Assembly (NCBI GenBank): GCA_010093515.1 | Contig: MU001685.1 | Coordinates: 661,851 to 725,850, forward strand | Reading direction: 5' to 3' | Source: Lineolata rhizophorae | Lineage: Eukaryota; Ascomycota; Dothideomycetes; Lineolatales; Lineolataceae | DNA length: 64,000 nucleotides | Shown: in pieces, positions 40,264-52,819 of the stretch | How the letters are laid out: each line of letters starts with the position of its first letter | How positions within the stretch are numbered: position 1 is the stretch's first letter | The notes under the pieces: generated by a model | The model's database searches: none | What the model saw: the letters and a program-made list of their open reading frames with translations, nothing else | What the model was told of the DNA's origin: nothing | Translations under genes and position numbers: made by a program

Positions 40264-43145
40264 TCAGGACGGTTCTGACCAATCCACTTGCTCCGTGATC
40301 GGTGGCGCCCCGCTTTTCGAATAACTGATCCTCAGCCTCAGCCGCAGTTTAGGAGGCGGCGGCTGCTCAACAGTCAGTAAGCTCAAATACGGCCGAACAA
40401 GGGAAAGGAATGTGACATACGCCGCTGACTGCCATGATTCTCATGACTTGCGAGGCCTCAGCTCCCGGGCCCAAGTCCGCCGAGGTGATCGCATGCATCT
40501 GCAGTTTTTGGCTCTTTGGCACAGCAGCTTGCAAATTGACGCCGCTGAAACCCTCGAACGCACTTGTGTTGCGAAACTTGACCATCACCTGTATAGCGCC
40601 CGCATTGCGCTGCACTTGGAATGTGATAGTTAGGTCGTTTTTGTTATACGCCGTGTGAGCAGGCGCCCCAGACGGAGTTGGGGTTTGTGGTGGTGGGGAG
40701 GACATGCCACCAAATAAGTCGGCCGAACCGGAAGGCTGTGGCGGTCGCGGTTGCGGTGTTGAGGAGCTTTGGCTGCCGAAAAGGTCCATGATGGAGTCAA
40801 CATTAGACTTTGGAGGGACGCCAGGTGGGGGTGACGCGTGAGTCGGAGGAGGGGATGTGGTGGAGCCTCCACCGCCGAGGATATCGGCAAGCAGGTCGGA
40901 GTTGTTCTGGTTTCCGTTCATGGGTATGCCCATATCTTGCCCTGGCCCATCGGAGCCACCCATTAGGTCTAGCAGCATATCTTGTTCCGTAACCTGGCTG
41001 GGCTTTTTCTTGCTCGGAGCCCTTTTCTTAGTTTTGCTAGCGGCTTCTCCTAGCACACGCTGCTCCTCGCGGATCTCCGGAGGCGGCATTTTTTCGAGAA
41101 CGCCTCTTCGGACGGAGTCGTAACCGAACAGATTTCCGTACTCGATGGACCGTTGTTGGATTTCAACATCCAAATTTGATGTGTTGGCGGCGAGGAGCCT
41201 GCGAAGGCGTTCTAATTGCGCCGGTTCGGAAATCCGCGTTGTCAACTTCATAGCTGCTGTGACAATGTACTCGGTGACAGCCTGGCCGGCGTAGCTGCTG
41301 TTGAGGATCGTTGTGAATAGGTCGACAACATCCGATTCTCGGATGGGTGCAACCAGTTCTTCCTCCTCGTACTGGCCGCCTCGCAATAAAGCATCACCGT
41401 ACTCGCCAATAACCCAAGTGCCCGCCAGGGTGAGGCCTTCTTGAGTGATATCCTCTTTGAGACTGGCGTAGAGCTTCTGGACAGAATACGTTTGAAGTTC
41501 AGGTGTCGTGGCAATGAGCCGCACAAAGGAGGACAAGATCTGTTCCTTGACATAATTTCCAGCCTGAACACGACGTCAGTTTTCTTGTGCGCAACCATGG
41601 CAGCGAGTAACGCACCAACTTGAGAACGCGCAACATGGTATCGATGTGCCATCGTTTGCTCGGCGCAAAGCGATCCGCCGCAATCCCTATCTGAGACGTC
41701 ATGATCGGCTTGAACTCGTTGTCGGCAACCTCCAAAAAGGCCAAAAGTTCCCTGATCAGTACTCGCACGTTGCCCTCGTTGATCAAGGTGAAGCTGAGGT
41801 CGAGAGCTCTGCGCCGGATGCTGATATCAGGGTCGCGCAGGCAGTCTAGAATGGTGTTGCGGTGGCGCTGTACGGCGTTTGGTTCGACGGCCACCACCTT
41901 GATGAGGGTGTTCAATGCCACATATCGAATGTTGTTGTCACGGTTCGTGAGGAATTTTCCTAGTATGTTGACGCCAAGCACACGTAGCCCGGAATCGGCC
42001 TCGATGTCCAGAATTGTCCGAACCGCTTCGTACAAGATGGCATTTCCGACGTTTTTGGATGAATCCGTGTTCGTGGCCACCTGCAGAAGTTAGCATCTCA
42101 TCGAAGTCAAAAGGGATGGATGCGCGTACCTGAGCCAAAATATCATTGATCTGCTCGCTGATCTCGGCGTCCCCCCGTCCAAGCACCCGTAGCAGTCGCA
42201 GTAGCTTGACTTGCAAGAACGGATCCGTAATACCTGTGACGTCGTGCTCAGGCGCGTACCCCGAGCTCGCTAGAGATTTTAGGGTCTTCACTAAGCCCGG
42301 CGTCAACGGCCTGAACATGGAGACCACATCCAGCTCGCCTCCCTCGGCTTCGTCGGCCTCGCACATGCTAATCACCAGTGTGATCCCCGAAAGAAGGACG
42401 CCGTGGTTGCGATCGGAGAGGAGCAACTTGGCTTTCTCCAGAAAGTGCTCCTGAAGGTCGGGAACCTTCCGACATATTCGCATCGCGCAGAGGGCGGCTT
42501 TCCGGCGGATGTAGGGGTTCGAACTGGATATGATGGTCTCCACTTCGGGGAAGAGATCGCGGGACATTTCAATGGAGGCAATGTTCCCAAGGGTGCAAAG
42601 AGCGAGGCCGACGATGTACTGATTCGAGTGGTTGAGGTCGCTGGGACGCGTTAGCTGGCATGTCACTGTGAGCGGAAGACGATACGCACTTCTTCAGGGA
42701 GTTGGTGACCAAAGTGAGCACCTCCTGGTTTTCGTCCAGCAGCAGCATGGTCCCGAGATAGCCTAAACGCTTGTCGGCGAAGCGCGGGGAAGCCAGCAGC
42801 TTGAGGCATTCAATCTGGCCAAAGTGGGTTCGCTCACCCAACGTAAAGAGGTACAAGAGCTTGGCGACATTGTTTCTCCTGCATCGGCTGCTGAGTTAGA
42901 GAAGCGACATTCTCGCACGACATCTGCGAACTATACGCACCGTACGCTCGAGTCGGTACTCTCTTCCCTGAAGCTGGAACGAATGCTGGCGCTCTCTTTT
43001 TGGACGACGGCCCGTTCGTCAGCGATGGTCTTGGCGGCGCGCACATTGCGGATGAACTGCTTCACTGTGGTTGGGACGTGCGGGTTAGCAGGTCGAGTCC
43101 CGATGAAGGGACGTTGTAGTCTGGAGGGGGCTTACAGGAGGTCAT
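40264..43145 (-). CDS. apl4: AP-1 clathrin adaptor complex gamma subunit (gamma-adaptin)
   Basis: Large subunit of the AP-1 adaptor for clathrin coats at the trans-Golgi and endosomes, about 846 residues. Exons 43145-43136, 43064-42941, 42878-42690, 42640-42130, 42080-41616, 41563-40421 and 40362-40264 (2541 bases). Exon 1 has only ten bases and splices to give [20 protein letters not shown], the classical gamma-adaptin start. The trunk of HEAT-like helices follows, with [39 protein letters not shown] and [19 protein letters not shown]. The hinge (about 600-715) is Pro/Ser/Gly-rich with acidic-Leu boxes [14 protein letters not shown] and SIMDLFG that may bind clathrin. The ear domain starts near 720 ([20 protein letters not shown]) and ends in [20 protein letters not shown]. 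Two equivalent acceptors for the last exon (CAG/CAG) differ by one codon. Divergent from the sterol acyltransferase. Confidence 0.95.
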
Positions 43146-43786
43146 GGTGGCGGTCTCGTGGACCCCAGCCACGGACGCGATCGATCAGCGCCTAAGGCGG
43201 GCTCTGACGGCGAGCAGGGAGAAGAACGCGGCGTGGGGCGGGTGGAAGGGCAGCGTCGGCGGTGGCGCGGTGTGCGGACGGCGGAGGATGCCTTTGGAGA
43301 TGCTAGCGCGACTTAGCACCGCGGGCGGCCGTGGTGGAGCACTCGAAGGCGGTGGGGGCCCGGCAAGCGAGGGGCCCCGACCAACCACAGCCACTCTGGT
43401 CAGCTGTGCTCCGCCCGCACGCGCATTGTCCTCGAACCTCACTGCAAACAGCGCAAACGAAACTCCAGGCGGACTCGCCGGCCCTTGGAATGTCTGCAAT
43501 TGCGACTTGCTCGCTCTGCGATTTATCCATTCCTCGGTTGCGCCTTCAGTTGCTGCTCACTCGGGGCCGACGCGGACACCCGAAGCTCTGAAGCTCACCG
43601 CGCTTTCTTGCCCTGGCGTCACATGCAGGGCCTGTCGGTCCTTACTCACGGGGGCATCTCGGCGACGCGAAAGCCTTCAGGCACCGTTGGCGACAGGGCA
43701 CCGCGAGAACTCCGGCTATCATTTTAGCAACAACATACCGGTACATACTTCCCATTGCCGGCGCTCTCCCTCGCCTACCGCCCGCA
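43146..43786. promoter_or_regulatory. Divergent promoter region, AP-1 gamma / sterol acyltransferase
   Basis: 641 bp between start codons of two membrane-traffic/lipid genes. GC-rich, with motif-less open frames on both strands that are judged to be noise. Confidence 0.45.
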
Positions 43787-45718
43787 ATGGCGTCCACGTC
43801 GGCAGACCACCGCCCCAGCGCCGAGGGCCCGGACTACCTTCAGCCGCGCGCCCGCCGCCCGGGTAACCCTCACGTCTTCCGCGCCCTCAACGACGGCAAC
43901 GGGCTTCTCAAGGTCCAAGATGTTCCGCCCGCTGTTGCAAGTTCTGGGCTCTCTAGGTCCGGTCCTCTCCTTCCTCTAGCTCGTCTTCTTCTACCGTGCT
44001 GACAATTCCCCAGTGGACGCTCCACGCCCATTCCGCAGGACGCTCCTCCTTCGGTCCATGCGACCTCGTCGGCGCGCAAGCAAGTTCGGGCCCAGCAGAA
44101 GCATCGCATCTTCCCGACAATCGAGTACGCAGCTCGCCTTTCCCACTTCGATCCGAACAGCGACTACCGGGACTTCCGCGGCTTCTTCGTGCTGTTCTGG
44201 ATCGGCCTGGCTATCATGGTCATCACGGCTATGCTACGCAACGTGAAGGAGACGGGATACCCCCTGCTCTTTAAGCAGTGGCCCCTTTTCACCGAGAACA
44301 TCGTCGAATTGGCCCTAAGCGACTTTGGCATGGTCGCTAGCACCGTGCTCAGTCTCCCGTTGCACAAGCTGTACCGGTCGAGCCAAGGGCCTCTGCGCTG
44401 GAGTCGTGGTGGAATGGTGGTTCAGAGCATCTACCAAGCAATTTGGCTGGGATTTTGGGTGAAGTATGCTGGACATTGCTGCAACTAGGGATACACTCGC
44501 TGACTGAGTTTAGCCTACCGTTCGCTCACAACTGGACGTGGACCGCCCAGGTCTTCTTTACGCTGCATCTTCTGGCCATATTCATGAAGATGCATTCATA
44601 CGCGTAGGCGAACTCGCGGGTCATTTGCGTATGTTTCTCTTGCTAATTTCCACACAGATTCTATAATGGGCACTTGAGCGAAACGCTTCGCCGGCTTGAC
44701 GAGCTCGACCGACCGGAAACGGCGTCGACCGCGGCAGCGATACGTTACCCGCGTTCTCACGATCATCTTCGCCAGATGAAGCACGAAAATGAATCCGAAG
44801 ATAACCGCATTGATGCGGTATCTTCTGTGGCCCAGCTGCGGGAAGATCTTGCTTTGGAGCTCACTTCGCCCCTGGGGCACGTAACATACCCTTCCAACCT
44901 CAGTTCGAGGAATTATCTGGACTTTTTATTGTGCCCCACACTTTGCTATGAACTGGAATATCCCCGTACTTCTGGCACGAACTGGATGGAGCTCTTCTAC
45001 AAGACTCTGGCGGTGTTCGGGTGCATATTCTTATTGACAGTTACGAGCGAGGAATTCATCATCCCCGTGCTAGATGAATCAGCGGAGAGGCTGCACGGCA
45101 CTTCGACAATATCGGAGGGGGGCTTGATTCTTGCTGAGACGATCAATAGGCTCTTATTCCCATTTATGGTCTCTTTCCTACTCGTCTTTTTAGTCATCTT
45201 TGAGTACGTTCTGGGTGCCTTTGCAGAAATAACCTGTAAGCCTTTATTCATTCCTATATTACTTCCCGACGCTCTATCGCTTACTTTCTTTACAGGTTTC
45301 GCCGACCGCCATTTCTACGCCGACTGGTGGAACAGCTGCGACTGGTTAGAATTCAGTCGCGAGTGGAATATTCCTGTACACCATTTCTTCCGGCGTCATG
45401 TTTACAGCGCTTCGCTCAGTCATATGTCGCGGCCAGTTGCGACTGTGATTACCTTTTTGATCTCTGCACTGGCCCATGAGTTGGTCATGGGTTGCATCAG
45501 CAAAAAAGTGCGCGGTTACGGCTTCTTCGCGATGATGTTGCAGATGCCCATTGTCATGGTCCAGCGAAGCAAGTACGTCAGAGGGAGAACTCTATTGAAC
45601 GTATGTTATCTCGGCACTTGTGTCATTGATGTAGCTGATAAAGATCTAGAACGTTCTGTTTTGGTGCTCGATGATCCTCGGCCTATCCATGATGTGTGCG
45701 TTGTATGTGCTTGTCTGA
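43787..45718 (+). CDS. Sterol O-acyltransferase (ACAT/ARE type, MBOAT family)
   Basis: ER membrane enzyme that esterifies ergosterol or its precursors with fatty acyl-CoA for storage in lipid droplets, 553 residues. Exons 43787-43956, 44014-44463, 44514-44603, 44658-45235, 45296-45600 and 45650-45718 (1662 bases). The soluble N-terminus is followed by DYRDFRGFFVLFWIGLAIMV and further spans (QVFFTLHLLAIFMKMHSYA, FMVSFLLVFLVIFEYVLGAF). The family motif FYADWWN and the run REWNIPVHHFFRRHVY are restored across intron 4. The catalytic histidine is in ISALAHELVMG. The conserved FYNGHLSE block joins exons 3 and 4. Intron 2 could use several donors; GTATGCT with acceptor TTTAG, behind a CTGAC branch site, alone gives the conserved NLPFAHNWTWTAQ. 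Sterol rather than diacylglycerol acyltransferase is favoured by FYADWWN context and length. Confidence 0.93.
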
Positions 45719-46074
45719 CCTGATATGTCGGTCAGATAAACCGTTCTTGAACTTGTAGCATCAGTTCCCTCTGTGGACCTGCTTCATGATACCAGCCCGA
45801 TTAACACTTTACGCGACGTTTGGACTTGATTTTAAGTAGCACCATCCTAGTTAGCGATGGAACAATTTTGTTTAAACTACTGGCACTGTACAAAATAAGC
45901 ATGCTGTTCCATGGTGAGAACCTGTACGATATGAATCCTCCGATGCGACTCAGCATTTTCTCCTTAATGATAATATAACTATCCTTCCAAGTCTGAGGTA
46001 TATAGTCTAAAATATATCGCCTATGCCGTCTATGGAATTAAAATTTAAACATGTTTCTACTAGTTACGAAAGTC
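45719..46074. other. Convergent intergenic region, acyltransferase / HUT1
   Basis: 356 bp, AT-rich, 3' flanks of two convergent genes. No gene seen. Confidence 0.5.
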
Positions 46075-47418
46075 CTACAATGACTTCTTTTCGGCCTCCT
46101 TTCTCTTGGTCAATTCCTTGGCCTTCTTTTCCCGACGTGAAATTGCTCCTTCAGCAGCAATGCCACCAAAAACCAGGCCAACACCAACCCACTGCATCCC
46201 CTGAATACGATGCCCGAACCACAGCACAGATAGCACCATGGTTAACATCTTGCGCGTCACAGTGACGGTGACGAGCATGAGAGACGAGAACTTTTCCAGA
46301 GCGTAGACTAGGGCAACCGTTAGCCTTGTCATGACTAACAAAGTCAATTGACTGTTGTGATTTTACTTACAAATGAAGACCTGCCCAATGGCGCCGCATC
46401 CCGCAAACATTAGCACGTCCTTCCCGACCTCAGGATATTTAGTCACAAACGCCACCGCATCCTGCAACTCGGTGCCGGCTCCCATGCCCAGCCAGGCGCC
46501 AATTGGCGTCGCCGCGATGAACGGCGCAAGTAGCAGGTAAGCGCCCGTTAGGAGCGTGCTCATGACGTTCTGCGCCACCATCATCTGCGGGCCATGGTAT
46601 GGCTTGAAAGCGCCAAATATGTAGTCCTGCGTGGAATTGGTGAGGCCGTCGAAGAGTAGGTTGATCGAGAGCAGGAGCAGGCCCCATGCAGACGAGCCTT
46701 CCAGCGCGCCTTTCTTGCTTGACTTCTTCGCCGTTGACGGGTGGTGCAGCGTGAATAGCGCTACGCCTAGCGTTACGAGGAAAACGACCATGTACTTGTA
46801 TAGCGGATACCGTTTCCGGAACACACTGATGTGCAGCGCCATAACTGGGAGCAGCTTGCAACTTTTGGCCAAGATGAATGTAATGTAGTCGATGTGAGCG
46901 AGCGAGGCGTAGCCGAAAGGGCTCGCCAACGACGACGTGATGGCGACGAGCAGGAGCGGCGGAAGGATCGCGCGAGAGGGAAATACGGTCGGGGTCTTGC
47001 TGCCGTTGTTGCTGTTGCGCGAGGAGAATAGGTAGATATAGCCCGTTAGTGCAGCGAAGGACGACTGGATCGTGTTGAGAAACACGGAGTAGGTGAAGGT
47101 TTGCGGCGCAGCCGGTGGGCCATAGCTAGTCGTCGTGATGCGCTCTTGTAGGAGCGCCCAGGAGAGGCTAGTTGAGCATTGCAAGTTAGCATCGTGGGCT
47201 TGGCTGGGGCCGGCCGTGGGTGCTCACAAACTGGCATAGATTCCCCCTACGCAAATTAATAGCTGGGTGAGACCTGCACTCTGCAACTGCGCGCCGTGCG
47301 TGGCGTCACCTTTGGTGTGATGATCTACGGCACCATTCGAGAGCATGTACGTGTGCTTGTCTAGCACACCGTTGGACCGCATAAAGAGCTCTGACGGCTC
47401 GCGCTGTTTGGAGTTCAT
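46075..47418 (-). CDS. hut1: UDP-galactose transporter HUT1 (SLC35B1 type)
   Basis: Multispanning nucleotide-sugar transporter of the ER membrane, 406 residues. Exons 47418-47228, 47167-46371 and 46307-46075 (1221 bases). The start is ATG 47418 (MNSKQREPSELFMRSNG); the frame further upstream has only GTG. The first span is LTQLLICVGGIYASFLSWAL, completed by splicing, followed by LQERITTTSYG, a SLC35B signature. Later signatures: AHIDYITFILAKSCKLLPVM, LLFDGLTNSTQDYIFGAFKP and SLMLVTVTVTRKMLTMVLSV. The C-terminus ends KKSL, a KKXX dilysine signal for ER retrieval, matching the known ER location of Hut1. About ten hydrophobic segments can be counted. Convergent with the acyltransferase. HUT1 is known to affect UDP-sugar supply and ER folding capacity; the true substrate in filamentous fungi is less sure. 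Confidence 0.93.
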
Positions 47419-48424
47419 CTTCGCCCGAGCCACGGCGGAGAAACACTCTGCAAGGATGGAACAGATAAAATGGCAGTAAGGAGAAGGGAAAGCCCTAGTT
47501 CATAAGGAGAAAAAGTGAGAGTTCAAGGCATAGGATGGTGTCGGAGTGTCGAAATTATCAAAGGCAGCGCCATGGCTGAGGCATAGTTGTCACCAGCTCT
47601 CCACGCTTGTCTTTTGTGGAAATCTGGCATGAACGAGAGCTGCAGGGTTCGCCGTCGGGCGACGCTATTTTTGTTAAAAGTTTCGCTACATGTCCGCTAG
47701 CCTGCAAGGTCCCCTGACTTCAATGTTCCTTGGCCACTCACAAGCCTTTGTCACGGAAAATGATGTGACCCGTGGCCAGCCCTACCGCTTCGCCTAGAAT
47801 CGTCACGGTATTTGTACGAAGTGTTTCCTTCAAAATCTAGAGATCCAGGGCTAGTTACAATCCGTGTATACCAAACAATACACCCGGTATATTTACCGTT
47901 CAATATGCTAAAGCTAGCCTGAGTACTCTCAGTTGGCCTGCTACATTTTCAGACGGTGGGAATTCGGTACGTCCCCAACCTTGTGAATCTCTTCAATTGT
48001 CTGCCTCGTGGTGGAAGTGGTAATTTCATGCACTGTAGAATGGACTGCAGTGTCAATCACAGACCCTCAGTATTTAAGGCAGCTGCCGCGCGTAAAGCAC
48101 TAGTAGGTCCTACTGGTTTTGGAACCCTCTTGAGGCAGCCCTTGAAGCCAATGGTACGCCACAACCAAGGTAGGGCACGTTGGCGTATGCCAAGCTGCGG
48201 TGCCGACAAAGAACCGTTTCTGAGAGAATCAGATAAACCCGCAAGAAGGTGAACCTATATCGTCACGCCAACGGTTCAGCCTCGCGCCATAGCTCTACCT
48301 ACCAACAGGACAATGCAGGCGTGTAAGAACTGAGGCCGGCCACATACCCACAAGCCATCGCGTTTTTGCAATGTTCAGGGGTTGGAGTTAGGCGCATTTG
48401 CGTAATCCCTTTCCTTGAGCAGTA
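47419..48424. other. Intergenic, HUT1 promoter to EFG1 stop
   Basis: About 1 kb. A 98-codon open frame at 47956-48252 has no motif. No repeat recognised. Confidence 0.5.
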
Positions 48425-49325
48425 CTATTCAAAGAACCCGTCGTCGTCGTCGTCGTTCTCGTCCAAAATATCCACATCCTCCATCTTCCCATCTCCATGG
48501 TCAGCTAAGCCCAGTTCAGCCTTGGAGAATGAACCCCCAGTAGCTCTACGCTCCATCGAGCCTTGGCTATGCGCTGTAGAAGATGGCCGACCAGATTTAT
48601 GTAAGTGAGATGTCTCTGCGTTCGAACGTCGACGGCTATTGGCGTTTTCTGGCGCCGAGTAGCTAGTCAATTTGCCGTTCCGTAGATCCTCGAGCGTGCT
48701 ATTGTTCATAGCATTTTTGACTAGCAGCCGCATGCGTTCATTGCGAACTCTTCCCGGAACTTCATCACTGCCATCTTGTGCGAGGCCCGTCGCCCCATCT
48801 CCGGCATGGTTGTCGCCCTTTGCCCTCGGAAATAGTGACGAATATCTCTCCTCTAGCGGATAGTAGAGTGTGTAATTCAAGTCCACTTCGGCCTCGTAAA
48901 CTTCCTCATCGAGTTTGGACAACTCGCCAGGGCTTAAATCGCCCCACCTCTTCTTTTTCAGGCGTTTCAGGCGTCGAGTAGCCCTCTGGCGATCTACCCA
49001 TATGTTAGGTTGTAGTGCAAGTTGATGTTTGAATAAAGTGATGCTCACCAAAAAATCGCACCTTGTGGTACTTCGCGATCATCTTCTGCCGCTTCTTGCC
49101 ACTTTCATTGCGCTCCAATTCGTGCTTGCAGGTTACGAGCTCCCGCTCGAGTTCGACACGAGCATCTGCATTTTTGATGTCTTGCTTTCGTAAAAGGCGT
49201 TCGATATCGCGAATTCGCTTCTTTACCCGGCCAACGGCGTATTTCCTAGGTCGCGAATTTCCAGATATCCCGGTAGCATCGGTGCCGCCTTTGCGGTAAT
49301 TATGCCCGGGTTGAGGTCGATTCAT
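48425..49325 (-). CDS. efg1: rRNA-processing protein EFG1
   Basis: Nucleolar protein needed for early 18S rRNA processing, 281 residues. Exons 49325-49049 and 48993-48425 (846 bases). The conserved core is basic and helical: RKYAVGRVKKRIRDIERLLR, ARVELERELVTCKHELERNE, GKKRQKMIAKYHKVRFFDRQ (the last completed by splicing), then ATRRLKRLKKK. The motif EVDLNYTLYYPLEERYSSLF is diagnostic of the family. The C-terminal third is Ser-rich and ends in an acidic DENDDDDDGFFE tail, also common in nucleolar proteins. Its promoter is shared with the Mios gene. No relation to the yeast/Candida morphogenesis regulator of the same name. Confidence 0.93.
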
Positions 49326-49718
49326 GATTCCGGTTTCGCCCTTGTCTGGGCCAAGCGTGCTCCGTCTTGCACTTGTAGGGCGTCGACGCGATGCAAAGGA
49401 AGTCAGCGCGAAGGTCGGTCGCGGTGGTAAGGCGAACTTTTGCTACCCAGGAGAAGGCAATTTTACCCGACTTCCTTCGCTCCACGTGACCCGAAACGGT
49501 ACTTGGTCATCCATTCACCACTCAAGTTCAGCCCACCCATTCATCCGACCATCATCAGCTTGAGTCCATTAATAATGTGGTGACAAGCTACGCAGAACTG
49601 CACTCGGAGCACGACATGACGAGATACGCGCGTCTCGTTTTGGCCTCACCACTTGCAACTTGAGAGCATTCCACGTGAGTGCCGCAACCGACGGCGCCGT
49701 AACGCGTGATTGGTAAGT
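49326..49718. promoter_or_regulatory. Bidirectional promoter EFG1 / Mios (SEA4)
   Basis: 393 bp between start codons of a ribosome-biogenesis gene and a TORC1-regulator gene. A CACGTG-like E-box (CTTCGCTCCACGTGACC) lies at about 49478-49495 and a second CACGTGA at about 49672-49678. No TATA box is clear. Confidence 0.5.
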
Positions 49719-52700
49719 ATGGAGGCTGCCGTACGATGGTCTCCGCATTCGACGAATGCTGCGCAGCGATTTCTAGTTGTCGATGTTGCCGGCAATCGGC
49801 TGCGTCTCGGCGAGATCGAACGGTTTGACGGGTCCAGAGTCAAATACAAACAGCTCGCCCAGCGATCTGATCTCCCTAACTTCACCGCGTTTGACTGGTC
49901 CAAAACTCAGGAATCATTCGTCGGCATTGGCTCCGCATCAGGAGAAGCTATCCTGTTAGAGATTGATGGAGACAAACCGCAGGCAGATCGAACGCAGTCG
50001 TTCCCTATCAAGCACCAAAGAAAATGCAATTCCATAGCTTTCAGCTCGAGGAACTGGCTCGCGACGGGGCTTGACAGGGTGCGAAATGATTTCTGCATGA
50101 ACATTTACGACTTGGGTCAAGGCATATCGTCCGCACCGCAAGAGCCTTTTAGAAAACTCGCCACCTCAGAAGCGATCACAAGCATCAAGTTTTTGTCGAG
50201 GGAGCCAGAGACCCTGATCACCGGAGTCTCGAGACAATGCGTCCGGATATATGACCTTAGAGGTAGGGCATTTAAATCTGAATGTTATTTACAATTCTCA
50301 TTATTTGATCGATTTGTATCTATTTCGAGCTAACACAAATGTCAGACTCGAGTGGAGCTGCCGTATCTCAATTTCCTACCCGGCAAGTGCATAATGTCGC
50401 AATCGATCCTCTCGATGAGGACATCTTTTTGACCGCTGGCTCCGTAGGAGAGCCTATTGTGAGCGCTTGGGACCGCCGCTTTCTACCGTGCGGTGGTAGA
50501 GGCGGTCTTATGGCGGCTGTCTCGGCGGACTCGGCGCCGATGGGCCCGGTGCTAGAACTTCGTCGCGCTATAGACAATTCTGTGTCCTCCGCAATTTGGA
50601 GTCTTCGATTTGCGGGAACGAAAAGAGGTTGCTTTGGCGTGCTGTCGAGCACCGGGGAAATTAAAATCATAGAACTTGCTCTCCCTAGGGTAGCCGACTC
50701 TGCGATGGCACAAGAGCAGCGTCCCTGGAACCATCATGTTCGAATGACGCATAACCTACACTTCCCCTACTACGACAAATACCATGGGAGGGAGGAAACG
50801 TCGCGTATAATCGGGTATGACTTCATGGTGCCCGGTTGCACCTTGAAAGGAACCCATGCACTTGGCATTCGCCCGAATCGCGAGATCGAACTGCTGAGGA
50901 TTCCGGACGCACCGCCTTCCATATCCATGACCGCCCTAGACGAACTAATCATCGGCACCGGTGACGGATTCAGGACCATAGGACCCAGTAACGCCTACAA
51001 CCCTATCGCCGAGGAACTCTCGGACCTACAGAAGCTCGCGCTCGAGAAGAAGCATCGCAATTCGGTGTCGTCGGGAAAGGACGGGAGCGATCACAATGTA
51101 ACCGTTCTGGCCAATCGATTCCATAGGCTCAGTATAGAAAGCAGTTCTCACAGGACCGTGTCGATTAAGGAGAGCCAACACCAACACCGCAATTCTCAGA
51201 CGAGCCGAGAAGCTCATGAAGAGTTACTGAGCATGGGGTATCCCGATGTCAAGCTGGATATTGGCGACTATTTGAAAGTGCTCAGCGTCCAACGCCGGCG
51301 GTGCCACGAGGGATATGCTTTGGACCCTCATGGCAATAAAGATGTCGTAAAGAATGACCCTTGGCTCGTGGAAATGTGGGATCTCGTCCAGCGACTAGAA
51401 GACATCGCCAAAGATGACGGGATGATCTCCGAAGACTTAGATCTTAGCTATCTTGGCGTTTCGTCTATCTGGGCAAATTCCTTTGGGACGAAGCTTGTCA
51501 CTCCCGCGCGTCTGATGAGCATGGAACCTTTCTCGGAAACGAGGTTCGTCAACGCCGTAAAGGGCATCTGCTTGAACAAGGGCTATCCGGCTTTCCAGGG
51601 GATCTCGACGAAATTTCCCGAGCACCGACAGCTCTGCCTGGCGATCTGCGGTTGGGCGTCTAAGCCACATAAATTGCGGGACCAGAGCGAACGACTGATG
51701 GAAAGTGGCCAGTACTACAAAGCCATTGTCCTCGCCGTTTTTAAGGGGCACAGGGAAGTAGCCCTAGACCTGCTGAAGTTCGCGATTCAACGAAAGCTTA
51801 TCGAAAACGTCGGTCTCGGCGCCGTCATCGCTTGCGAATCCGTCAACGAAGAGCAACGAAACATGTGCGCTTGGATGGCGGAGGAATCCTCCGACCCGTA
51901 CCTAAAAGCGCTTCTCGCCTATTTCGTTAGCGGCAACTGGAAGGTAGTGACTGACATGGACCAACTGTCGCTCCACGACCGGGTCGGCGTGGCGCTTAAG
52001 TACCTCGACGACGAGAGTCTCGGTCCCTTCCTGAGTCTAGCGATGAGCGAAGCCGTCGTTTTCGGCAACATCGAGGGCGTCGTGCTGACCGGGCTTGCCG
52101 AGCCCGCGGCTATGACGCTCTTCGAGAAGTACATCGCTAAGTTCAACGATCTGCAGACGGCCGTGTTGGCCATGGGCGTCACGGTCCCTCGCTACATCGA
52201 CGAACCCCGCTGGGAGGCTTGGCGCGACACCTACTTCCACCAGATGCAGGCGTGGCAAGCCTTCGTCGAGCGCACCCGTCTCGTCTGCCAGCATAACCAG
52301 CGCGCAGCCTCGCGCGACGGCGTACCCCTCGTTCGGCCCTACCCGCGCCAGGTTGCCCTCCGCTGCGCCCACTGCCAGCTCTCGCTGGCCCTGCGCGACG
52401 ACGGCTCCTATGGCGCGCTCCCGCTAGGCAAACTAGGCGGCATCGGCGCCGACGACGACGGCAGCGGTAGTGTGGGCAACATCGCCACCAACGGAGGGCA
52501 ACAGCCAGCCCAGCAAACTTCCGGTCGCCGCCCGCGCGGATCCGGGCCTGCCGCCGCCGCCGGAGTTGTGTGTCCGCGCTGCGGGCGCCCGCTGCCACGC
52601 TGTGGCATCTGCATGCTGTGGCTGGGCAGCCCTGACCCTGCGCGCCCAGGAGGTGCCGCGGCGCTGCAGCGCGCACAGGAGGATCCCATGGCGAGGTTTA

Positions 52701-52819
52701 TTACTTTCTGCATGAGCTGCAGGCACGGTTTCCACGCTCATCATGCGAGGGAGTGGTTCGCGAGGCATGCCATGTGCGCGGTGCCAGACTGCCAGTGCAT
52801 GTGTGGTGTCAGGACATAG
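49719..52819 (+). CDS. sea4: Mios/SEA4-type subunit of the SEA (GATOR2) complex
   Basis: WD40-RING protein of the vacuolar SEACAT/GATOR2 complex, which relieves inhibition of TORC1, 1005 residues. Exons 49719-50262 and 50346-52819 (3018 bases). The ATG MEAAVRWSPH follows an in-frame TTG that is not used. The N-terminal propeller is seen in RFLVVDVAGNRLRLGEIERF, FTAFDWSKTQESFVGIGSAS and VHNVAIDPLDEDIFLTAGS. An alpha-solenoid follows (DQSERLMESGQYYKAIVLAV, HREVALDLLKFAI). The C-terminus is the zinc-bound Mios/WDR59/WDR24-type RING: CAHCQLSLAL, CPRCGRPLPRCGICMLWLG, then FCMSCRHGFHAHH and CAVPDCQCMC. A low-complexity Gly/Ala/Asp insert (about 905-935) splits the zinc region. The whole coding length and order fit the family. 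Confidence 0.92.

Noticed and set aside
43144-43866. 240-codon plus-strand frame upstream of the acyltransferase
   Set aside because: Overlaps the divergent promoter and the true first exon in another frame; no motif.
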